Below, piece after piece: positions 15,758 through 24,844 of a stretch of 64,000 nucleotides of DNA (position 1 is the stretch's first letter; each line of letters opens with the position of its first letter). The notes beneath the pieces are model-generated. The model did not search any database, was not told the origin of the DNA, and was given only the letters and a program-made list of their open reading frames with translations. This stretch comes from Achromobacter dolens (GTDB lineage Bacteria; Pseudomonadota; Gammaproteobacteria; Burkholderiales; Burkholderiaceae_B): NCBI RefSeq assembly GCF_902859745.1, contig NZ_CADIJW010000013.1, positions 58,985-122,984 of the forward strand, in the 5' to 3' direction. A program made the position numbers and the translations under genes.

Positions 15758-16951
15758 ATGACCGGAACGCTTGCCGACGATTCGCGCACGGTGTTGCTGC
15801 CCGCGGGATTCCTGGCCTTGGGAACGTTCGCCATTGGCACAGAAGGCTTCATGATCGCGCCCTTGCTGCCGGTCATGGCAAAGGACTTTGCGCTGCCCGT
15901 GCCCACCATCGCGCTGTTGGTGATCGTGTTCACGCTGGTGCTGGCATTGTCGTCGCCGGTGACCACTGTGGTGACCGGCCGCATGGCCCGCAAGCAGGTG
16001 CTGCTGATCGCGATGGCCCTGTTCGCCATTGGCAACGTTGTGGCCGCGCTGTCTTCGTCGTTCACGGTGCTGATCGCCGCGCGCGTGCTGATGGCCATTG
16101 CGGCGGGGCTATATGTGCCCGCCGCCAATGGCCTGGCCGGCGTCATCGTCCCACCCACGATGCGTGGGCGTGCGCTTGCCATTGTCAGCGGGGGGCAGAC
16201 ATTGGCCATCGCACTGGGCCTGCCGCTTGGCGGACTGATCGGCCACGCCTTCGGCTGGCGGGCAACCTTTATGCTGGTCGGCGCGATGAGCCTGGTGGCC
16301 ATTGCAGGCATTTTCACTGGCATCGACCGTGACGCGGGGCAGGGCATCGCGGTGGCCAGTTTGCGCGAACGTGTCTCGGTGGTGGCGCAGCGTTCCGTGT
16401 TGCGCTTGCTGGCGGTCAGCCTGTTCTGGTCAATCGGTGCCTTTGCTGCCTACCCGTATATCGCCGAGTATCTGAGCGCCGTGTTGGCCTTCGGTCCATT
16501 GGAGATCACAGCATCTGTCTCGCTCTGGGGGCTTTGTGCAGCGGCGGGGGTCATGACCGGTGGGGTTCTCAACGATCGCTTCGGGGCTGGCACGGTGGTG
16601 CGCGGGTCACTCGTGCTGTTGGCGTTGTCGTTCCTGGCTTTGGCCGTTGCAACGGTGCTGCCACCGGGAGTTTCGTTGGGTCTGGTCATGAGCGCCGTGG
16701 CTGTGTGGGGCTTCACGGTGTGGTCATTCTTTCCCGCGCAGATGGCACGGCTTATCGGCGCGGGCGTCCCCTCGCAAGCGCCCGTTGCGCTAGCGCTTAA
16801 CACCTCGACGATGTATTTCGGATTTTCAATCGGCAGCGCCCTGGGTGCCACCGTGTTGGGCGCTGGCGCCATTTGGGCAATTGGCGTCGTGGCGGCCATG
16901 GCGGAACTGATCGCCTTGGGCCTGAACGCCGCCATTGCGCGTAGAACTTGA
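15758..16951 (+). CDS. MFS efflux transporter (DHA1/AraJ-like)
   Basis: A 397-residue protein with twelve hydrophobic helices. The N-terminal pattern GTFAIGTEGFMIAPLLPVM is the motif of the DHA1 drug/arabinose efflux group (AraJ, YdhP, PbuE). The signature motif A is modified to VTGRMARKQVLLI between helices 2 and 3. Ribosome site GGAGAG precedes ATG 15758. It probably exports the small molecule handled by the neighbouring SDR and AhpD-like proteins. Confidence 0.88.
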   Translation: MTGTLADDSRTVLLPAGFLALGTFAIGTEGFMIAPLLPVMAKDFALPVPTIALLVIVFTLVLALSSPVTTVVTGRMARKQVLLIAMALFAIGNVVAALSSSFTVLIAARVLMAIAAGLYVPAANGLAGVIVPPTMRGRALAIVSGGQTLAIALGLPLGGLIGHAFGWRATFMLVGAMSLVAIAGIFTGIDRDAGQGIAVASLRERVSVVAQRSVLRLLAVSLFWSIGAFAAYPYIAEYLSAVLAFGPLEITASVSLWGLCAAAGVMTGGVLNDRFGAGTVVRGSLVLLALSFLALAVATVLPPGVSLGLVMSAVAVWGFTVWSFFPAQMARLIGAGVPSQAPVALALNTSTMYFGFSIGSALGATVLGAGAIWAIGVVAAMAELIALGLNAAIARRT

Positions 16952-17019
16952 ATTTCTCTGTATCGGCGGGTTCACGGCTGCCGGTTTTCAGCAACACCAC
17001 TTTGAAAGGAACCAAGAAA

Positions 17020-17559
17020 ATGACTTCCCGTATCAACACGCCCGCCGCCGCTAGCGCCTCCGGCGAAACCGCCGACGTTTTCGCCGCTATCCGCAAAGCG
17101 GTGGGCATGGTCCCCAACGCCTATGCGGCCATTGGCGCCTTGAATACGCCCGCACTTAAGGCGATGCTGTCCGCCGACGCGGTGCTGGCGCAAGGCGTCC
17201 TGTCCGCGCAGGACCGCGAAACCATCAAGTTGGTGGTGAGCGCGATTGCCGGTTGTGACTACTGCGTCGCTGCACACAGCTTGGCGGGCAAGGCATCCGG
17301 CCTGCCCGTGGACACCGTGCGCGCCATCAGGGCGCTGCAGCCGACCGGCGATGCAAAGCGCGATGCGCTGATCCAATTTGTCCGGCACCTTCAAGAAGGC
17401 CGAGGCACCCTCGACGCCGAGCAATTCATGGCCTTGCGCGCGGCGGGTTATCCGGACGAGGCCGTCGTGGATATCGCATTGGCCATCGCCGTCATCACGT
17501 TTACGAACGTGTTCAATCGTGCGAATGACACCGTGGTGGAATTTCCAGAACTGAAGTAA
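17020..17559 (+). CDS. AhpD/carboxymuconolactone-decarboxylase-like peroxidase
   Basis: ATG 17020 follows GAAAGGAACCAAGAAA; 179 residues. The central CDYCVAAHS matches the CxxC...H redox site of AhpD-type alkylhydroperoxidases. The family reduces peroxides or keeps thiols reduced. It is the last gene of the GlxA-SDR-MFS cluster, which suggests the cluster answers an oxidising or electrophilic compound. Confidence 0.87.
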   Translation: MTSRINTPAAASASGETADVFAAIRKAVGMVPNAYAAIGALNTPALKAMLSADAVLAQGVLSAQDRETIKLVVSAIAGCDYCVAAHSLAGKASGLPVDTVRAIRALQPTGDAKRDALIQFVRHLQEGRGTLDAEQFMALRAAGYPDEAVVDIALAIAVITFTNVFNRANDTVVEFPELK

Positions 17560-17829
17560 TGGGAGTGACGGGGGAAGGGGAGCAGTAAGGAGGGGCGGTC
17601 GGGGCGGGTCGATGATCGTTCCCGACCCGAAGCGGCCAATCGGCAGTTCTTTATCTGGCAGGCACCCCGGCTTCAGGCTGCCTTTCAAACAGCCTCGCGT
17701 CCAGGCATGGCAAGCGGGCTGTTGACGCGCCCACAGACCCGACGGAGAATCCATATCAGGAGCGGGCCTCATGTGCCCAGAGAAGAAGCACCATAAGAAC
17801 CTGTGCGCTCACTTTCGAGGAGTGCCGAT

Positions 17830-18030
17830 ATGACCATCACCGACGATTGGCTGCTGCAGTGGCAAACCCCCAAAGGTGGCTATAAAAAGCGGCAGCTCGC
17901 ATTGATCGATGTGCCATGGCCGCCGAGGCGAGGGTGGAAATACGACGTGATCGGCATGGAAATACCCGACGAGACGGCGCGAGCGTTCGAGCAGGCGTCG
18001 GGGCAAGACAACGGCATTTATGCGATTTGA
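17830..18030 (+). CDS. Small hypothetical protein
   Basis: ATG 17830 has GAGGAG upstream, giving 66 residues rich in Trp, Lys and acidic residues (TITDDWLLQWQTPKGGYKKR, later DVIGMEIPDETARAFEQ). Similar short proteins occur in integrative-element gene sets, but I do not recognise a family. No membrane segment or signal. The function is unknown. Confidence 0.55.
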   Translation: MTITDDWLLQWQTPKGGYKKRQLALIDVPWPPRRGWKYDVIGMEIPDETARAFEQASGQDNGIYAI

Positions 18031-18179
18031 AGGCGACGCGCTGCTGCGTAAGGCAGGTTTCACTGTCCGGGTGGGTGCCGCAAATCCGGCCGCGCGGGGC
18101 CGCGAGAGCGCGATGCTTTGCTATACCGTCCGCGAACGGCGGCTCCTGGCCGAAACCGGCCTTCATTCCCAAGGTTGAT

Positions 18180-18234
18180 CAAAATCCCAAGTTAAGTGAC
18201 GCGTCCACAGCAAAATCCCAACTTGAGTGACGCG
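18180..18234. repeat. Pair of 24-bp direct repeats (third copy at 19236)
   Basis: CAAAATCCCAAGTTAAGTGACGCG (18180-18203) and a copy with two changes (18211-18234) start 31 bp apart. A diverged third copy, GGAAAATTCCAGGTTAAGTG, begins at 19238 exactly where a RadC gene is cut short. They look like relics of insertion-sequence ends. The rest of 18031-18436 has no gene. Confidence 0.55.
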
Positions 18235-18436
18235 ATGGAACCAAAGTCAAAGGCGCATTTCTCGTAATTCATTGATTTGACGGTAATGTCATTCCCAAGC
18301 GCGCTGAACGTCGACACTTGCCTGGCCGCAACCTGCCACCAGCCACAGATCCAACCACCTGACTTCTAACGGTCATGCCCGACCGCTGCGGATCGAGGGT
18401 AGACTCGTTCGTTTCTCACTACGCTGGAGCTTGTAT

Positions 18437-18901
18437 ATGCCCGTCGCCGACGTCGCCCTGCTGACCCCGCTGCACGTCCATTCCATCGCAGTCCCGACGC
18501 AGAAGAACGATACCGTCCAGATCACGCTGCTTTCGGACATCGACCTGAACCACTGCGTCGCGCGCCTGCTGCACAATCATTTCGACGTCGCCAAATTGAA
18601 TCACCTGGCTGATCTCAGCCCGTACAAGCTGGAGGTGTTGTTCGATGAAGACACGCTGGCCGGCGCCGGCGTCAAATACGGCCTGCGATCGGACCTGCAC
18701 ACCTGGGAGCCGATCCACAACGCGAACCAGTTCGCGTTTGCGATGAGCCTCGACCAGTCGATCAACACCACGCCGCCAGCGGCCGGCTTCCCGATCGAAA
18801 CCTGGCGCCGGACGCTGTTGCAGACTCTCGTACAAAACGCCGTCACCCGTGCCTTTGGCCCCAACGTCACCACCATCGACGTCCGCCGCCTTGTCTTCTG
18901 A
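18437..18901 (+). CDS. Hypothetical protein of island type
   Basis: ATG 18437 follows GGAGCTTGTAT; 154 residues. Mixed alpha/beta composition with no membrane segment (PLHVHSIAVPTQKNDTVQI, later IETWRRTLLQTLVQNAVTRA). No catalytic motif is recognised. It sits with RadC-like genes in an integrative-element setting and is probably element-borne; its function is unknown. Confidence 0.6.
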   Translation: MPVADVALLTPLHVHSIAVPTQKNDTVQITLLSDIDLNHCVARLLHNHFDVAKLNHLADLSPYKLEVLFDEDTLAGAGVKYGLRSDLHTWEPIHNANQFAFAMSLDQSINTTPPAAGFPIETWRRTLLQTLVQNAVTRAFGPNVTTIDVRRLVF

Positions 18902-19021
18902 TCGCCAGCACTCTTTTGCTGGTGGCCATCACCCATTCGAGACTTTCGCGTGCGAAAGTGGCCCGGGCCGCGCCCTGCGCCCGGACCCGCCGACGGCGGT
19001 TCCTCCTGGCGGTGCGCGGCC

Positions 19022-19230
19022 ATGGCCACTGCGCGCGAGGCCGCGGCGCGCTCCGTCCAGGCCGGCCGGCACATGTCACCTGCGGCCGCACGCCAATACA
19101 TCTGGGCCCAGCTCGCGGACCGAGACACCGAGGCTTTCGCGATGCTCTGCCTCAACTCGCAGATGGAACCGCTCGACTACTGCGAGCCGTTCCACGGCAC
19201 GCTCGATCATCCGCGATTGCCCAGAAGAGC
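19022..19230 (+). pseudogene. Truncated RadC/JAB-domain protein
   Basis: From ATG 19022 the frame gives MATAREAAARSV... then SPAAARQYIWAQLADRDTEA and LCLNSQMEPLDYCEPFHGTL, the first half of the RadC/MPN fold. After GTLD the match stops; the metal-binding HNHPSG block is missing. The break coincides with a copy of the insertion-like repeat at about 19236. The protein cannot be a functional JAB enzyme. An intact RadC follows at 19492. Confidence 0.7.
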
Positions 19231-19491
19231 TTTTTCGGAAAATTCCAGGTTAAGTGAGATTTCCTACTCCCAAGCCGATCGAACTTCGACATCGGCACCG
19301 GTGGCGGTAGTCGTGCTAGCCCGCAAGCGAATTCGCTTCTGGACGTCGTCGGCGATGTCAATGCGAAATGCCCTTTGGACAATGCACATGGGGCAAATGA
19401 ATGTCGGTACGCAAGCTCGATCTGACACCGAGGATTGTTGACGACCGAAGGGCAATGGGTTGATAGGCAACCCTCGCTTTTGGAGAGAGCA

Positions 19492-20031
19492 ATGCAACTA
19501 AGTTTCAGTAGTGCGTGGGCAGGAGAAAGGCAGGTGCCGGAGGTTGCGCAAGGCGCACCGGTTGTGCGCGAGGCGGGCGGCCTCTATCGAGCCGCAACCC
19601 CGGAAGAGCTGCTACGTGCAGCTGCGCAGCAATTGGAGGGGGCGCTGGGTAGCCGCCTGCCAGTGGCCAAGCCATCCGCTGCTATCGACTATATAGTGAC
19701 GCGGCTGGCGCTGTCGGACGTCGAAATATTCGGCGTTATGTTCCTTGATGCGCAGTTGAGGATGATCGCCTTCGAGGAAATGTTCAGAGGCACGCTGTCT
19801 GAGACGAGCGTGTATCCACGCGAGGTCGTCAAGGCGGCTATTCGGCACAACGCGCATTCCATCTTGATTGCCCACAACCATCCCTCGGGTTTGTCGCAGC
19901 CAAGCAGGGCGGACGTTGAGGCTACGCGGCGGTTGAAGGAAGCCGTGGCTCTGGTCAATGTGACATTGGTCGACCACGTGATCGTGGCGGCAGGTAGCGG
20001 CCATTCTATGGCCCAGAAGGGCTTGATCTAG
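19492..20031 (+). CDS. radC: RadC-family (JAB/MPN) protein of mobile elements
   Basis: ATG 19492 has GGAGAGAGCA before it; 179 residues. Residues about 60-179 form the JAB domain with VEIFGVMFLDAQLRMIAFEE, GTLSETSVYPREVVKAAI, and the full metalloprotease-like motif HNHPSG followed by PSRADVEATRRL. It lacks the N-terminal HhH domain of chromosomal RadC and so is the short form carried by islands. It is followed by a clean terminator. The biochemical role of this family is not settled. Confidence 0.88.
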   Translation: MQLSFSSAWAGERQVPEVAQGAPVVREAGGLYRAATPEELLRAAAQQLEGALGSRLPVAKPSAAIDYIVTRLALSDVEIFGVMFLDAQLRMIAFEEMFRGTLSETSVYPREVVKAAIRHNAHSILIAHNHPSGLSQPSRADVEATRRLKEAVALVNVTLVDHVIVAAGSGHSMAQKGLI

Positions 20032-20052
20032 GCTTGCCCGCCTGCGTCCAAC

Positions 20053-20084
20053 AGCCGAAGACCGAACGGTCTTCGGCTTTTTTT
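20053..20084 (+). terminator. Rho-independent terminator of radC
   Basis: Perfect 11-bp stem AGCCGAAGACC / GGTCTTCGGCT (20053-20078) with loop GAAC, followed by T's. It serves the plus-strand radC; on the minus strand there is no T tract. Confidence 0.9.
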
Positions 20085-21573
20085 ACGCCGCGAGTAGTTG
20101 CTTGGCGGTTAGCCGCTTTTGAAGCTCGGCTGGCGCCACGGCCCCCGACAGCAGTCTTTCCAAATAGTCGCCGAGCTTCGCCCATGCTGCTTGCTTCTCG
20201 TCGGCGTAGTCGTAGAGCTGGTAGTGCCGCCTGACACGGTTCTTGCCCGTGTGAATGACGTGATTTTGGCAGCGGTCGATGATGTTTGGATCGATTCCCA
20301 GTGATTCCATGATGGTCGACCCCGTTCGCCGTAAATCATGAGGCGTCCAATTACCGTTTTGGCCTTTGCCGAGCACCAGGGAGTTGTCCGAAGCGCGGCG
20401 TGCTTTGGGCTTTCCGTTGAACATGGCTTGCCGATCTTTGATTTGCTTAGTAAAGGCCTGCTTGTACATCGGTTGGTCTACCCCCGCGTCATCATTGTCG
20501 CGCGAAGGTAGGAGCCAGCGGGATGATCCTGCCAGGCTGACAAGGGTCTCGAAATGCTTGATTGCGAAGGGTGACAGAAAGACCAGGTGGTCGCGCTTCT
20601 GTGATTTTCTGCCCTTGACGTTCGCCTTGGGAATGAACCACGTACCTTCTCGGAGATCGAGATGCGTAATTTCGGTTAGGTGCAATTCCCCTATCCGGCA
20701 TAGCGTGCTCAAACAGATCCAGGAAACTGCCTGCAACGCCTTGGATGGAGGCTTCCTCTTTCGCTTGTCATCCGAAGCGAGATACTGGTCCTCCAACTCG
20801 CGGTATCGAGTCTGGAGCTCGACAATCTCAATAGGCGGGAGAACGCGTTCGCGCGCGTTATCCGGGTCGTAATCGTCCGCCAGGAGCACCCCGAGCTCAA
20901 CCAGCTCAACCGGATTTCCTTCCGAAAGCAGCTTTCGCCATGGTTGGCGCTTTTCTGCCCAATGGAACATCTGGCCCAGTATTTGGAAGGTCACCTCGGC
21001 AAGCCGATTGCAACCGCGGCCGACAATCGAGCGGATCACTCGCTCAATATCCTTCTCGCGAATTGATCGCACGGGAGTATCACCGATCAAGGGAAGCACG
21101 TCCTTTTCAACGATGCGCTTCACTTCGGTGTTGCCATCTGCTCGCTTCACTCCCGATTCCAGCCAGCTTTTATACATCTCTTGGAACGAAAGGGCGTCGG
21201 TCGTGGCCTCTTCTTCAGCGGCGGTTACAGCGGCAGATTCAGCTGCCATAGCCTCCCGCGCCTGGGCTTTCTCCAAGTCGCGGACGGCTGACGGATTGCG
21301 GCCCGCCTTAATGTCCGCCCGCGCTTTGTTCCTGGCGGAGCGGATCTCGTCGAGTGTGCGCTCCGGCCATGAGCCGCAGTAGAATCTCTTTACCTTGTCG
21401 CCCATGCGATAGGCGTATCGCCACACCACGGCCATCGTGCCGCGCTGAATGCGGATTTCCCCCGTCAGGCCGTCCCCATCGGCCAGGTGATCACCGACCC
21501 ATTCCGCCGGTACCGCTTCCAGTTCTTTGACGGTCCACCGCGCACCTTTTCCGCGTTTTGGGTATCTCGTCAT
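20083..21573 (-). CDS. Site-specific integrase, P4-like tyrosine recombinase
   Basis: A 496-residue protein. The N-terminal DUF4102-like arm-binding part (about 30-100: AYRMGDKVKRFYCGSWPERT) is followed by a core-binding helical region (150-240) and the catalytic domain. Catalytic residues: Arg in LCRIGELHL, His/Arg in HDLRRTG, and Tyr in HYQLYDY near the end. Length and layout match integrases that use tRNA 3' ends. It begins 194 bp from the tRNA-Pro fragment at 21767 and is transcribed away from it, into the island. Three 12-bp tandem repeats lie upstream of the start. Confidence 0.93.
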   Translation of the reverse strand: MTRYPKRGKGARWTVKELEAVPAEWVGDHLADGDGLTGEIRIQRGTMAVVWRYAYRMGDKVKRFYCGSWPERTLDEIRSARNKARADIKAGRNPSAVRDLEKAQAREAMAAESAAVTAAEEEATTDALSFQEMYKSWLESGVKRADGNTEVKRIVEKDVLPLIGDTPVRSIREKDIERVIRSIVGRGCNRLAEVTFQILGQMFHWAEKRQPWRKLLSEGNPVELVELGVLLADDYDPDNARERVLPPIEIVELQTRYRELEDQYLASDDKRKRKPPSKALQAVSWICLSTLCRIGELHLTEITHLDLREGTWFIPKANVKGRKSQKRDHLVFLSPFAIKHFETLVSLAGSSRWLLPSRDNDDAGVDQPMYKQAFTKQIKDRQAMFNGKPKARRASDNSLVLGKGQNGNWTPHDLRRTGSTIMESLGIDPNIIDRCQNHVIHTGKNRVRRHYQLYDYADEKQAAWAKLGDYLERLLSGAVAPAELQKRLTAKQLLAA

Positions 21574-21610
21574 ATTTCCTCAAATCTCTCCGTTCTTCTG
21601 CCTCATGCGC

Positions 21611-21646
21611 CATATGGGACAACATATGGGACAACATATGGGACAA
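21611..21646. repeat. Three tandem 12-bp repeats (CATATGGGACAA)
   Basis: CATATGGGACAA is repeated three times in exact register at 21611, 21623 and 21635, followed by a further CAT. It lies between the integrase start and the tRNA fragment, where arm-type integrase or excisionase sites are expected. Confidence 0.8.
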
Positions 21647-21766
21647 CATTTTTGCGGCTGTCAGCGTACATTAGCGAACGTCGACGAACAAGGAAATTTG
21701 TATAAAGCCTTATGAATCAGTTGGTTATTCGTTCGCTGACGTTCGCCGACGTTCGCGCGTTTCTAA

Positions 21767-21811
21767 TTTGGGAGCAGAGGGTCGCGAGTTCGAATCCCGC
21801 CGCCCCGACCA
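21767..21811 (+). other. Attachment site: 3' half of tRNA-Pro(TGG)
   Basis: The sequence equals a tRNA-Pro from its anticodon loop (TTTGGGA, anticodon TGG) through the T arm (GTTCGAATC) to CGCCCCGACCA. The bases upstream do not continue the tRNA, so the 5' half is missing. The T stem GCGAG/CCCGC carries an A-C mismatch, as in a decaying copy. This is the duplicated 3' end left by integration and marks the right boundary of the island; the complete tRNA gene is expected to the left of the window. Confidence 0.85.
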
Positions 21812-21891
21812 TATTCAAGTGATGCCAGCCGTCCGCGCATTTTTCCCCCCATGCAACGGGTGGGCCGGCGGAGGATCCACGGCAAAAATGC

Positions 21892-21923
21892 CCTCTCATG
21901 TGTCGCATGAGAGGGTTTTTTTG
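21892..21923 (+). terminator. Rho-independent terminator after the tRNA remnant
   Basis: 10-bp stem CCCTCTCATG / CATGAGAGGG (21892-21916) followed by seven T's. It is most likely the original terminator of the tRNA-Pro gene, now separated from its promoter. Confidence 0.88.
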
Positions 21924-22092
21924 CGCCATCTCATGGTGGGGATGATCCGGCATCGCGGCGCCGCGAATGGCCCGCGTCAGCCTGGCGTGCCGACCCATCT
22001 TCAAACCTGGATGCACAAGTCACATTTTGACGGGTGGCTAACGGTCAGGCGTCGGTAGAATTTCAGGGTCACATTGAATTCGCGGTGTTGCC

Positions 22093-23631
22093 ATGGCCGA
22101 ATCCACGTCCTCTTCTTCGCAGGAAACCGTGCGCCCCTGGCGCAGCGGCGATGTCACCGTCATCGATAACACCAAGCTGAAAAAGGCGGTGACGGCCGCG
22201 GCGCTGGGCAATGCGATGGAGTGGTTCGATTTCGGCGTCTATGGCTTTGTCGCCTTCGCGCTGGGCAAGGTGTTCTTCCCCGACGCCTCGCCGGCCGTGC
22301 AGACCATCGCGGCGCTGGGCACGTTCTCGGTGCCCTTTCTGGTGCGGCCGCTGGGCGGGGTGTTCTTCGGGGTGATGGGAGACAAGTTCGGACGGCAGAA
22401 GGTCCTGTCGCTGACGATCATCATCATGGCCATCAGCACATTCTGCATCGGCTTGATTCCGTCCTATGACTCCATTGGTCTCTGGGCCCCGTTGCTGTTG
22501 CTGCTGTGCAAGTTGGCGCAGGGTTTCTCGGTGGGCGGGGAATACACCGGCGCCGCGATTTTCGTCGCCGAGTATGCGCCCGATCGTCAACGAGGATTCC
22601 TGGGAAGCTGGCTCGACTTCGGATCGATTGCCGGTTTCGTGTTGGGGGCCGGCCTGGTGCTGCTGCTGCAGACCGCGATGTCCGAACAAGCCTTCCTGGA
22701 CTGGGGCTGGCGCGCGCCGTTCTTCATCGCCGGTCCGCTGGGCCTGCTGGGCCTGTATCTGCGCCACGCCGCCGAAGAAACGCCGGCCTTCACGCAACAG
22801 CTCGAGAAAATGGAGCAGGACGACCGTGATGCGGTGCAGGAACGGCCGAAGGTCTCGGTGCGCGAGATCTTCGCCAAATACCGCAAGGCACTCCTGGTCT
22901 GCATCGGCATGGTGCTGACGACCAACATCACCTATTACATGCTGCTGACCTACATGCCGACCTATCTGTCGGGCAGCCTGCACTATCCGGAGCAGCACGG
23001 CGTGTTGATCGTGGTCGTTGTGATGGTCGGCATGCTGTTCGTGCAGCCGGGCGTGGGCTTCGTCAGCGACAAGATCGGCCGCAAACCGTTCTTCATCACC
23101 GGCTGCCTGGGGTTGATGGTGGTGGCCATTCCGGCCTTCATGCTCCTGGGTAGCGACAATATCGGACTTATCTTCCTTGGCCTGCTGTTGATCGCGATCG
23201 TGCTGAACTGCATGATCGGCGTGATGGCCGCCACCCTGCCGGCGCTGTTTCCCACCCGCATCCGCTACAGCGCGCTGGCGGCCTCATTCAACGTGGCCAT
23301 CATCATCGCCGGCCTGACGCCGACCGCCGCCGCCTGGATCGTCGAGGAAACCGACAATCTCATGATGCCGGCGTATTACCTGATGGCGGCCGCGGTCGTG
23401 GGCCTGATCACGGCCGTATTCATGCCCGAGACGGCCAACCGGCCTTTGCGCGGGGACACGCCGAACGCCGCGAACAAGGGCGAGGTGAAGGCGCTGCTGC
23501 AACAGGCCTACGATCACATCGAACAGAGCGTGCAGGACATGGATGCCGAGATCGCCGACCTGGAAGAGAAACTGGAAGCGTTGAAGCAGAAGCGGCAGCG
23601 CCTGGCGGATCGGCATCCGCACATCGAATGA
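22093..23631 (+). CDS. proP: ProP-like osmoprotectant/proton symporter
   Basis: A 512-residue MFS protein. Twelve helices begin after NTKLKKAVTAAALGNAMEWF, the typical start of metabolite:H+ symporters, and GDKFGRQKVL is motif A. The C-terminal 60 residues (KALLQQAYDHIEQSVQDMDA, then EEKLEALKQKRQR) form a predicted coiled coil, the hallmark of the osmosensory ProP of E. coli. The role is import of proline and glycine betaine at high osmolarity. It is the first backbone gene right of the island, 281 bp from the attachment site. Confidence 0.85.
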   Translation: MAESTSSSSQETVRPWRSGDVTVIDNTKLKKAVTAAALGNAMEWFDFGVYGFVAFALGKVFFPDASPAVQTIAALGTFSVPFLVRPLGGVFFGVMGDKFGRQKVLSLTIIIMAISTFCIGLIPSYDSIGLWAPLLLLLCKLAQGFSVGGEYTGAAIFVAEYAPDRQRGFLGSWLDFGSIAGFVLGAGLVLLLQTAMSEQAFLDWGWRAPFFIAGPLGLLGLYLRHAAEETPAFTQQLEKMEQDDRDAVQERPKVSVREIFAKYRKALLVCIGMVLTTNITYYMLLTYMPTYLSGSLHYPEQHGVLIVVVVMVGMLFVQPGVGFVSDKIGRKPFFITGCLGLMVVAIPAFMLLGSDNIGLIFLGLLLIAIVLNCMIGVMAATLPALFPTRIRYSALAASFNVAIIIAGLTPTAAAWIVEETDNLMMPAYYLMAAAVVGLITAVFMPETANRPLRGDTPNAANKGEVKALLQQAYDHIEQSVQDMDAEIADLEEKLEALKQKRQRLADRHPHIE

Positions 23632-23746
23632 CCCGCGTGGCAGGCGCACATGGCCCAATCCGGAACCCGCTTCTTGGCCCTTCCGGAATAAACCGCGCCG
23701 GCGCAACATGGAGTCTTCGACAGCCATCTATCAGGACTCTTTCATC

Positions 23747-24208
23747 ATGAGTCAGCGCATCGACTATGCCCGCGCCGCGCCCGAAGGCTACAAGGCTTTT
23801 GGCGCCGTTCACGCCTACCTGCGCCAGTGCGGCCTGCCGGAGGCGCTAGTCAATCTCGTGTACTTGCGGGTTTCGCAGATCAACGGTTGCGCCTACTGTA
23901 TCGACATGCATTCACGCGACCTGCTCAAGCAGGGCGTGACGGTGGACAAGCTGGTGCTGGTGCCGGTGTGGCGCGAAGGCGGCGCGTTGTTCAGCGCCCG
24001 CGAGCAGGCCGCGCTCGCCTGGGCCGAGTGCGTGACGCGGGTGGCCGAAACGGGCGTGCCGGATGCCGATTATGCCGCCGCCGCGGCCGAGTTCAGCGAC
24101 AAGGAACTGGCGGACCTGACCTACGCGATCGGGCTGATGAACGCCTTCAACCGCTTGGGCGTCACGTTCCGCAATATGCCGGCCGCCGTCAGGGCCGGAG
24201 CAGCTTGA
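23747..24208 (+). CDS. Carboxymuconolactone decarboxylase-family (AhpD-like) protein
   Basis: ATG 23747 (MSQRIDYARAAPEG) gives 153 residues. The motif GCAYCIDMHSRD supplies the CxxC-x3-H site of alkylhydroperoxidase AhpD-like proteins. The C-terminal LTYAIGLMNAFNRLGVTFR is typical of the family. It probably acts as a small peroxidase in the cytoplasm. Its last 20 bases overlap the convergent transporter gene. Confidence 0.88.
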   Translation: MSQRIDYARAAPEGYKAFGAVHAYLRQCGLPEALVNLVYLRVSQINGCAYCIDMHSRDLLKQGVTVDKLVLVPVWREGGALFSAREQAALAWAECVTRVAETGVPDADYAAAAAEFSDKELADLTYAIGLMNAFNRLGVTFRNMPAAVRAGAA

Positions 24209-24791
24209 CCGCGATTGCCAGCATGACCAGCCCGACCAGTGCGTCCAGCACCCGCCAGGCGGCCTGACTGGCGAACACCGGCCGTAGCAGCCGGGCGCCG
24301 AAGCCCAGCGTGAAGAAGAAGACGAACGAGGCCGCCATGGCGCCGAGCGCGAAGGCGACCTTGCGGCCCTCGTACTGGCTGGAGATTGAGCCGAGCAGGA
24401 CCACGGTGTCCAGGTAGACGTGCGGATTGAGCCAGGTCAAGGCCAGGCAGGTCGCCAGCGTGGCGCCCAGCCCGGCGGCCTGGCGCGAGGACGGCGTCAG
24501 GCCGCCGTGGTTGCGCAACGCCGAGCGGAAACTGCGCGCCGCGTAAATCAGCAGGAACAGCGCGCCGCCGTAGCGCAGCACCGGCTCCAGCCAGGGCAGG
24601 GCGTTTGACGCCAGGCCGAATCCGGCAACCCCCGCGGCGATCAAAACGGCATCCGACAACGCGCACGTCATGCAGACGGCAAAGACGTGTTCCTGGCGCA
24701 GGCCTTGCCGCAGCACGAAGGCATTCTGCGCGCCGATCGCGAGGATCAGGCTGAGGCTGAGGAAAAAACCGGGGAAAAAGGCGCTGGTCAT
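24189..24791 (-). CDS. LysE/ArgO-family amino-acid exporter
   Basis: A 200-residue protein with six hydrophobic helices. The opening FFLSLSLILAIGAQNAFVLRQ and the central LTWLNPHVYLD are signatures of LysE/ArgO exporters of basic amino acids. A 9-bp perfect inverted repeat 54 bp upstream of the start could be the operator of an ArgP/LysG-like regulator, although no such gene is adjacent. Confidence 0.92.
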   Translation of the reverse strand: MTSAFFPGFFLSLSLILAIGAQNAFVLRQGLRQEHVFAVCMTCALSDAVLIAAGVAGFGLASNALPWLEPVLRYGGALFLLIYAARSFRSALRNHGGLTPSSRQAAGLGATLATCLALTWLNPHVYLDTVVLLGSISSQYEGRKVAFALGAMAASFVFFFTLGFGARLLRPVFASQAAWRVLDALVGLVMLAIAVKLLRP

Positions 24792-24844
24792 GTCGTACCC
24801 TGAAGCAAGGGCGACAGACTAGCGGTTGCAGCTTAATTAGAGAA

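Noticed and set aside
21611-21646. Possible CRISPR array
   Set aside because: The units are 12 bp with no spacers; it is a simple tandem repeat and no cas gene is present.
21767-21811. Complete tRNA gene
   Set aside because: Only the 3' half from the anticodon loop is present; the 5' half and D arm are missing.
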